Shown one piece after another: positions 1-4,100 of a stretch of DNA of 6,111 nt. Origin of the DNA: Paludibacteraceae bacterium (GTDB taxonomy: Bacteria; Bacteroidota; Bacteroidia; Bacteroidales; Paludibacteraceae); assembly GCA_023227695.1 (NCBI GenBank), contig JALNVE010000197.1, positions 1-6,111 of the forward strand, given 5' to 3'. The notes beneath the pieces are model-generated. The model had not been told where the DNA came from and made no database searches. It saw only the letters and a list, made by a program, of their open reading frames with translations. A program made the translations under genes and the position numbers. How positions within the stretch are numbered: position 1 is the stretch's first letter; the number at the start of each line of letters is the position of its first letter.

Positions 1-163
1 TGTAAGATTGTTTTTTCTTGTTCTCTGGACTTCCGTTATTTGTCTTCTGTTGACGGTCTTGCTTGTTGCTTTCCTGTCTTTCCTTTTCGTCTATCGCCAA
101 TACTTCAAAGATCTCTCTCTTCTTGTCCCCCCGGTGCCCTCCGGCGCCTTCGGCTTTCGTTTT
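1..163 (-). other. Pre-16S rRNA leader of a leftward rRNA operon
   Basis: Read on the minus strand, this stretch resembles the transcribed leader that precedes 16S rRNA in Bacteroidales. It contains CTTTGAAGTATTGGCGATAG, then a purine-rich run, then GCAACAAGCAAGACCGTCAA, and it ends in CAATCTTACA at the window edge. In this group the mature 16S 5' end (ATGAAGAGTTTGATC...) follows directly after such a TTACA end. The gene should therefore start just left of position 1, and no mature rRNA lies inside the window. Two strong minus-strand promoters immediately upstream support the reading. The leader would be removed during rRNA processing and carries antitermination signals. The resemblance is from memory of such leaders, not from an alignment. 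A T-rich hydrophobic reading frame on the opposite strand is a by-product of this sequence. Confidence 0.8.
98..112 (-). promoter_or_regulatory. boxA-like antitermination element in the rRNA leader
   Basis: The minus strand reads ATCTTTGAAGTATTG, which resembles the bacterial rRNA boxA core (TGCTCTTTAACAAT in E. coli) in its CTTT-A-A pattern. It sits about 50 nt downstream of the expected P2 start, where a leader boxA is expected. In other bacteria boxA is bound by NusB-NusE to prevent premature termination of the untranslated rRNA transcript. The match is partial, so the role is inferred from position and from the conserved look of the leader. Confidence 0.5.
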
Positions 164-170
164 GCGGTTG

Positions 171-201
171 CAAAGGTAAAACCTTTTTTCGAATCCGCAA
201 A
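171..201 (-). promoter_or_regulatory. rRNA operon promoter P2 (Bacteroidota-type, proximal)
   Basis: On the minus strand a perfect -33 TTTG (201-198) is followed by a 19-nt spacer and a perfect -7 TACCTTTG (178-171). This is the TTTG/TAnnTTTG promoter recognised by the primary sigma factor of Bacteroides and relatives. The start point should fall near 161-165, giving a leader of about 160 nt to the window edge. The sequence just after the -7 box is C/G-rich (CAACCGC), as is usual for growth-rate-controlled rRNA promoters. T-runs on the plus strand at 204-210 and 214-221 are A-tracts on the coding side and could act as an UP element. Confidence 0.85.
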
Positions 202-221
202 CCTTTTTTTAAGTTTTTTTT
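202..221 (-). promoter_or_regulatory. A-tract UP-like element upstream of P2
   Basis: Immediately upstream of the P2 -33 box, the minus strand carries two A-tracts, A8 (221-214) and A7 (210-204). A third, A6, lies inside the P2 spacer (189-184). Their centres are about 10.5 and 20.5 bp apart, which is helical phasing and would favour intrinsic bending. A-tracts upstream of strong bacterial rRNA promoters often contact the alpha-subunit C-terminal domain. Activity here is inferred from composition and position. Confidence 0.5.
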
Positions 222-262
222 CCGCGGCCCAGGCCGCTCCGCTTACCTCTCGAAAGCGGGTG

Positions 263-294
263 CAAAAGTAGCCGCTTTACCCCACCCCTCCAAA
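263..294 (-). promoter_or_regulatory. rRNA operon promoter P1 (Bacteroidota-type, distal)
   Basis: This is a second perfect promoter on the minus strand: TTTG (294-291), a 20-nt spacer, then TACTTTTG (270-263). The 15-nt block from the -7 box onward (TACTTTTGCACCCGC) matches the corresponding P2 block at 13 of 15 positions, offset by exactly 92 bp, so the two look like a duplicated or co-selected pair. A T7 run on the plus strand (307-313) supplies an upstream A-tract. Tandem promoters before 16S are typical of rRNA operons. The start should be near 256. Confidence 0.8.
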
Positions 295-321
295 TCTTTT
301 CGGATGTTTTTTTCGGGAAAA

Positions 322-704
322 TCGCACTTGGGCTGAACCTCAGACGGTTAGACGCGAACTTGTTTTTGATACCGTTTTGAGGAATGCGGATTCCTGCTGC
401 TTTGGAGGGATATTTTGACCGGAATGAGGCGGGTTTCCTTTCCGGAGAAAGGGTTTTTCGAGGAAAAAGATCGAAAGAATCTTCTTTCCGGCTCGGTTTT
501 TCTTTTCCAAAAGAGGGATTTCGGGAAGGGTTGCATCCGGATTCTGTCGAAAAAAGTCCTTTCAAATCAAATTCTTCTGTGCTAATGCCCTATTTTGGAT
601 CCCAAAAATCTCGAAATAACTATAAAACCTTACTTGTCCTAGCCATATGGACCTCACATTCGCCCGTGCAGCTGGAAAAAACTCAATTCTCTCACGCTTT
701 ATAA
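322..704. other. Intergenic stretch without a supported gene
   Basis: This is the far-upstream side of the rRNA promoters. An open frame on the plus strand (384-704, 106 codons) starts at an ATG with GAGGA directly abutting it, leaving no spacer. Its product is a charged, low-complexity peptide with no recognisable domain. Overlapping minus-strand frames look equally arbitrary. Composition changes from mixed GC to AT-rich around 560-640. A short perfect inverted repeat, GAAAGAA/TTCTTTC with a 2-nt centre, lies at 473-488 but is not followed by a T-run that would make it a terminator. Confidence 0.5.
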
Positions 705-720
705 ATGCACACAACTCCCT
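705..720 (+). repeat. 16-bp direct repeat, copy 1
   Basis: The sequence ATGCACACAACTCCCT recurs as ATTCACACAACTCCCT at 806-821, matching 15 of 16 positions with a 101-bp offset. The block is C-rich and stands out from AT-rich flanks. Its function is unknown; a regulator-binding site or a remnant of a duplicated segment are both possible. Confidence 0.6.
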
Positions 721-758
721 ACAGATAACATATAGAAACTCATTTTAAAAAATATTAG

Positions 759-771
759 TTGTTAATAACAA
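759..771. repeat. 13-bp palindrome, operator-like
   Basis: TTGTTA-A-TAACAA is a perfect inverted repeat with 6-bp arms around one central base. It lies between the two copies of the 16-bp direct repeat and about 130 bp upstream of the candidate promoter of the downstream gene. The form suits a dimeric regulator, but such AT-only palindromes also arise by chance in DNA this AT-rich. Confidence 0.3.
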
Positions 772-805
772 ACAAAATACAATAGTAGATACGAATGAAT
801 TTAAC

Positions 806-821
806 ATTCACACAACTCCCT
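806..821 (+). repeat. 16-bp direct repeat, copy 2
   Basis: This is the second copy (ATTCACACAACTCCCT) of the block at 705-720, with one mismatch. The 13 bases CACACAACTCCCT are identical in both. It overlaps the right arm of a weak hairpin (GAATG 793-797 / CATTC 805-809). Flanking bases beyond the 16 do not match. Confidence 0.6.
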
Positions 822-892
822 CAATTATAAGTGATAAAAAGAAGAAAAGATGACATTTGAATTGGCAAAATATACACAAAATTAACTATAGA

Positions 893-924
893 TTAGCATA
901 TTAACATTTTAAATGCTACATTTG
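893..924 (+). promoter_or_regulatory. Candidate promoter for the giant surface-protein gene
   Basis: A perfect Bacteroidota -7 box, TACATTTG (917-924), is preceded after 20 nt by TTAG (893-896), a one-mismatch version of the TTTG -33 box. The start would lie near 929-932, giving an untranslated leader of about 155 nt that includes the hairpin at 945-977. A weaker alternative is TACTTTTC (1005-1012) with ATTG (985-988), but its 16-nt spacer is short for this promoter class. Confidence 0.5.
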
Positions 925-944
925 CAGCTGTCATTTAACAAGTT

Positions 945-977
945 CCAATTGCATTAAACAATAAATGTTTCAATTGG
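945..977 (+). other. Hairpin in the predicted 5' untranslated region
   Basis: Arms CCAATTG (945-951) and CAATTGG (971-977) enclose a second stem, AAACA (956-960) with TGTTT (966-970). The loop is ATAAA, and CATT (952-955) bulges on the left side only. Together this gives 12 base pairs in a 33-nt element. No U-run follows, so it does not look like an intrinsic terminator. It could affect mRNA stability or be a protein-binding site, and the outer arms could equally be a DNA operator. Function is not established. Confidence 0.4.
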
Positions 978-1086
978 CATGATTATTGCGATAAAAGAAA
1001 ATAATACTTTTCCTTGTTATAATAGAATGAATCGAAACCGGAGAAGTAATTGATATACATTTAAAATAAGCAAAAAGAAACAAATC

Positions 1087-1152
1087 ATGAAAAGACATCA
1101 TCTCTTTATCATTCTTACTATTCTTATATTTTCCTCTCAAGGCGTTAGCGGT
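1087..1152 (+). other. Sec signal peptide of the giant surface protein
   Basis: The first 22 residues have a basic start (KRHH), a hydrophobic core (LFIILTILIF, 6-15) and a polar end with small residues (SSQGVSG). Cleavage after Gly22 (V-S-G) fits the -3/-1 rule; cleavage after Gly19 is an alternative. There is no lipobox cysteine, so the protein is not a lipoprotein. Export across the inner membrane by Sec is expected before any outer-membrane step. Confidence 0.85.
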
Positions 1153-4100
1153 ACCGATTTTAATCCAGTTTTTCATAAAACAATGACTGGAACTTGTATT
1201 ATGGTTGGAAACACGAATACGGAGCTTGTTGATCCAATAGACTTTGCAAGTCTTACAAAAGAAGAAGCTCTTGAAAAAGAGAAAGGAGACATTAAAGAAA
1301 TTAATGTAGATGGAAGTTCTTCTACTTCAACCCTAACAATCACCAACTCCAATTTTGCGGATTTTTGCACAATAAATCCAGACATAGAGTGTGGAAAAAG
1401 CAACATCAAATATGCTAGACTTACTTGGGGTGGTAGATTACAAGACGGAGTTACACCAGACCACAGAGAAGAAGTTTATGTTAAACTTGATAATTCTACA
1501 TATACATTAGTAACCTCTGAAAAGACCACCAAAGCGGGAGGTCCTTCTTTAGGATACTATTCTTGTCATGCAGACGTAACAGACTTAATCAAAAACATTA
1601 TTGTAGGAAATGCCCCCATCGAAAGTCACCGAATTTACGTTGCAAACATTCAAACTGCACTTAATGAGTTTACCTCTGATGCTACAAACATTCCTGGATT
1701 ATGTTCTGGGTGGTCACTCACAATCGTTTATTCACATCCGCTTTTACCAAAAAAGAATGTCTTGGTATATGATTGCGATGTTCTTGGAGAATCCAACAGA
1801 GCTGGATTTACACCTGATGCAATTATTGCTAATTTTTTAACAGACAGCATAGCCAATAACATTCTAAACGAAACCATTACATTTGGTTTTTCTGCATTAG
1901 GAGGATTCAATTCAATTGACGGAGAACTAATACTTCAAAATAGCGACAATAAAATTGAAGGTAAAAATTATAACAGTTACAAAATGACCAATTACCTTTC
2001 ATTTATAGATGCCGGAGGTTCTGAGACATCAACCAATCCTATTGGAAGTTCTATATATTACAATTATAAGAATGGAGCTTGCGACATTATGTATAGAAAT
2101 GGATATACCCGAGGTTTTGACTTAAAAGCCTTCCCTATTTTGGCAGAAAAATATCAGCCCACAAAGGGAGCTCCTGTTTTTACCGACGCATTCAAACTTT
2201 GTATAACTCCAGATAATGAGTTCCACTATCTCACAAATGCAATTCTAATGGTTGGAGCTGCAAACTTACCAGAGACAAAACTTACAATATCATCAACAGA
2301 AACCACTTTAGAACCAGGCAAAGAATACAGCACCAAATTATATGTCTCAGTTGGCGAAAACCAAGAAAGCATGAGAAATATAAAACTAAATATTCCTTTC
2401 TCCGAATACATTGATTCTGTCACAAGCATTTCTATAAAAGTAACCCCACAAAAGATCGTCAATGGTTATCTTTATTATTCTCCTAAAGATGGTAGTGTTC
2501 TCCCAAGAGAAGCTTTATATATACTAAACAGCAATAGCACTAATACAAAATCTGCGGAAAAAAGGATTCTTACTAATATCAATACATATTTATCTTTATT
2601 AAATAAGAATAATGCAGATTACGCAAAAAAAACACCTTACTTAATCGAAAATGGATTTGTAACATTGGACTTTAGAGAATTAGAAGTACCTGCAGATGTT
2701 AAATATCAAGATATTATCACTATCAATCTCACTTTAAAGACAAAGCCAGAAGGAGATTGGTCATACGAAAAAAACAGTAAATTAGGTAAGATGACTGTCA
2801 CATCACCAGAAGCAGAAATGACAGTTACCGGCATAAATTCCGATCAGAAATCAGTATTTGAAGGTTCAACAAAAGAATTGAAAGACGAGAAAAGTTGGAA
2901 TGATTACAAATGTGAATTGTTAAGCGACGGCAGTAGCAGCGGCGGTGGTAGTGGCAGCGGCACTGGCGGCGGCACAGGTGATTGTGCTGGATTGAATAAT
3001 GAAGAAACATTCAAAGGAGGATCTTATATAAAAGATAAAGAAAAACAAATAAAGATTAGTATCGATGCGGATAATTATTGCGCGGAGTTGCCAGAGAAAA
3101 TTGACATTTACTTTTGCAACAAAATGGAAATTACAGTAGACCAAATAAATGAATTACTGAAAACGAAATATAGTATCGACACAAAAGCAATTGCATTTGA
3201 GGATTCTTGTATATGGGAACAAGCTAAAAGAGATAGTTTAGCAAACTTTGCTAAAATACATGGTGTGAGCAAGTCTCAAATGGATGAGTTATTAGGAGCT
3301 AAAAAGATCGTTACATTTGCAAAATATGGTGAGAACAGAGAAAATCTTGATGCAAAATTAAAATGTAGAGGCGCTGACGTTGACCTATTAGCTGATGATA
3401 TTGACGATATCATCAACATGCCCGATACTGTCACTAAAGTATATGTTCTATTTACGGCAGAAGACACTTTGTCAAAATATGAAGTTTCTCCTTCATACGA
3501 TTATGCCATTGATATTAATGACGATAATAAAGCAGGCGAAACCTACGAAATAACTGAAGATAAAACGTTATATATTCTATATGATTCTCCATGGAGAGTT
3601 GGTGAAAATGGAACAAGTAAAGATTGTGATGTGTTTATTCCTATAAATTTCATCAAAAAGACAATCGACGCTCCTATTCTAACTTACGACAATGAGCAAC
3701 TTAAACAACGAGACACATTGTACTATTGTCTAGACGGAGAAATTTTGCCATTAACAATAGAAAAGACTTTTAACGAATACGACGTCTGGGCTGATATCAT
3801 AAAAGATCCGGATAATAATCCAACAACAATAGACACTACTATTCATGTGGATAACACCTATAATAAATCCATCGATTGGTCTATAAAAGACGAAAAAGAT
3901 AAAGATGGAAATATTATAGTCGACACAAAAATAGCAGGCAACACAATGATTATCATCAAGCAAAAGAGTCTTTCTGATAATTGTATTGGCGAAAATGATA
4001 CTATAGTAATTAGTGTATCGGACTTTAAAATTGCAGATAAACCAACAATAGAGGTTGTCAATGGTGAAAACCAATGCGAATCATTGAATCCAAAAGATTC

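Noticed and set aside
8..271. Plus-strand frame of 87 codons with a hydrophobic, membrane-like start
   Set aside because: It begins at TTG and is the antisense of the rRNA leader and promoter P2. The hydrophobic look comes from T-rich DNA.
473..488. Short perfect inverted repeat GAAAGAA/TTCTTTC as a possible terminator
   Set aside because: Two-base centre, AT-dominated stem and no T-run on the 3' side; no upstream gene to terminate.
384..704. Plus-strand frame of 106 codons in the intergenic region
   Set aside because: No recognisable domain, charged low-complexity product, GAGGA directly touching the ATG, no promoter found, and it crosses the composition break. Overlapping minus-strand frames (209-565, 348-536) are equally arbitrary.
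1018..1023. TATAAT hexamer upstream of the large gene, resembling a sigma-70 -10 box
   Set aside because: No -35 box at suitable distance (nearest TTG-type site leaves about 26 nt), and Bacteroidota housekeeping promoters use TAnnTTTG instead.
3181..3310. Possible LysM domain around residues 716-740
   Set aside because: Only the loose spacing resembles LysM; the conserved Asn of the second helix region is missing. Not called as a domain, kept only as an observation.
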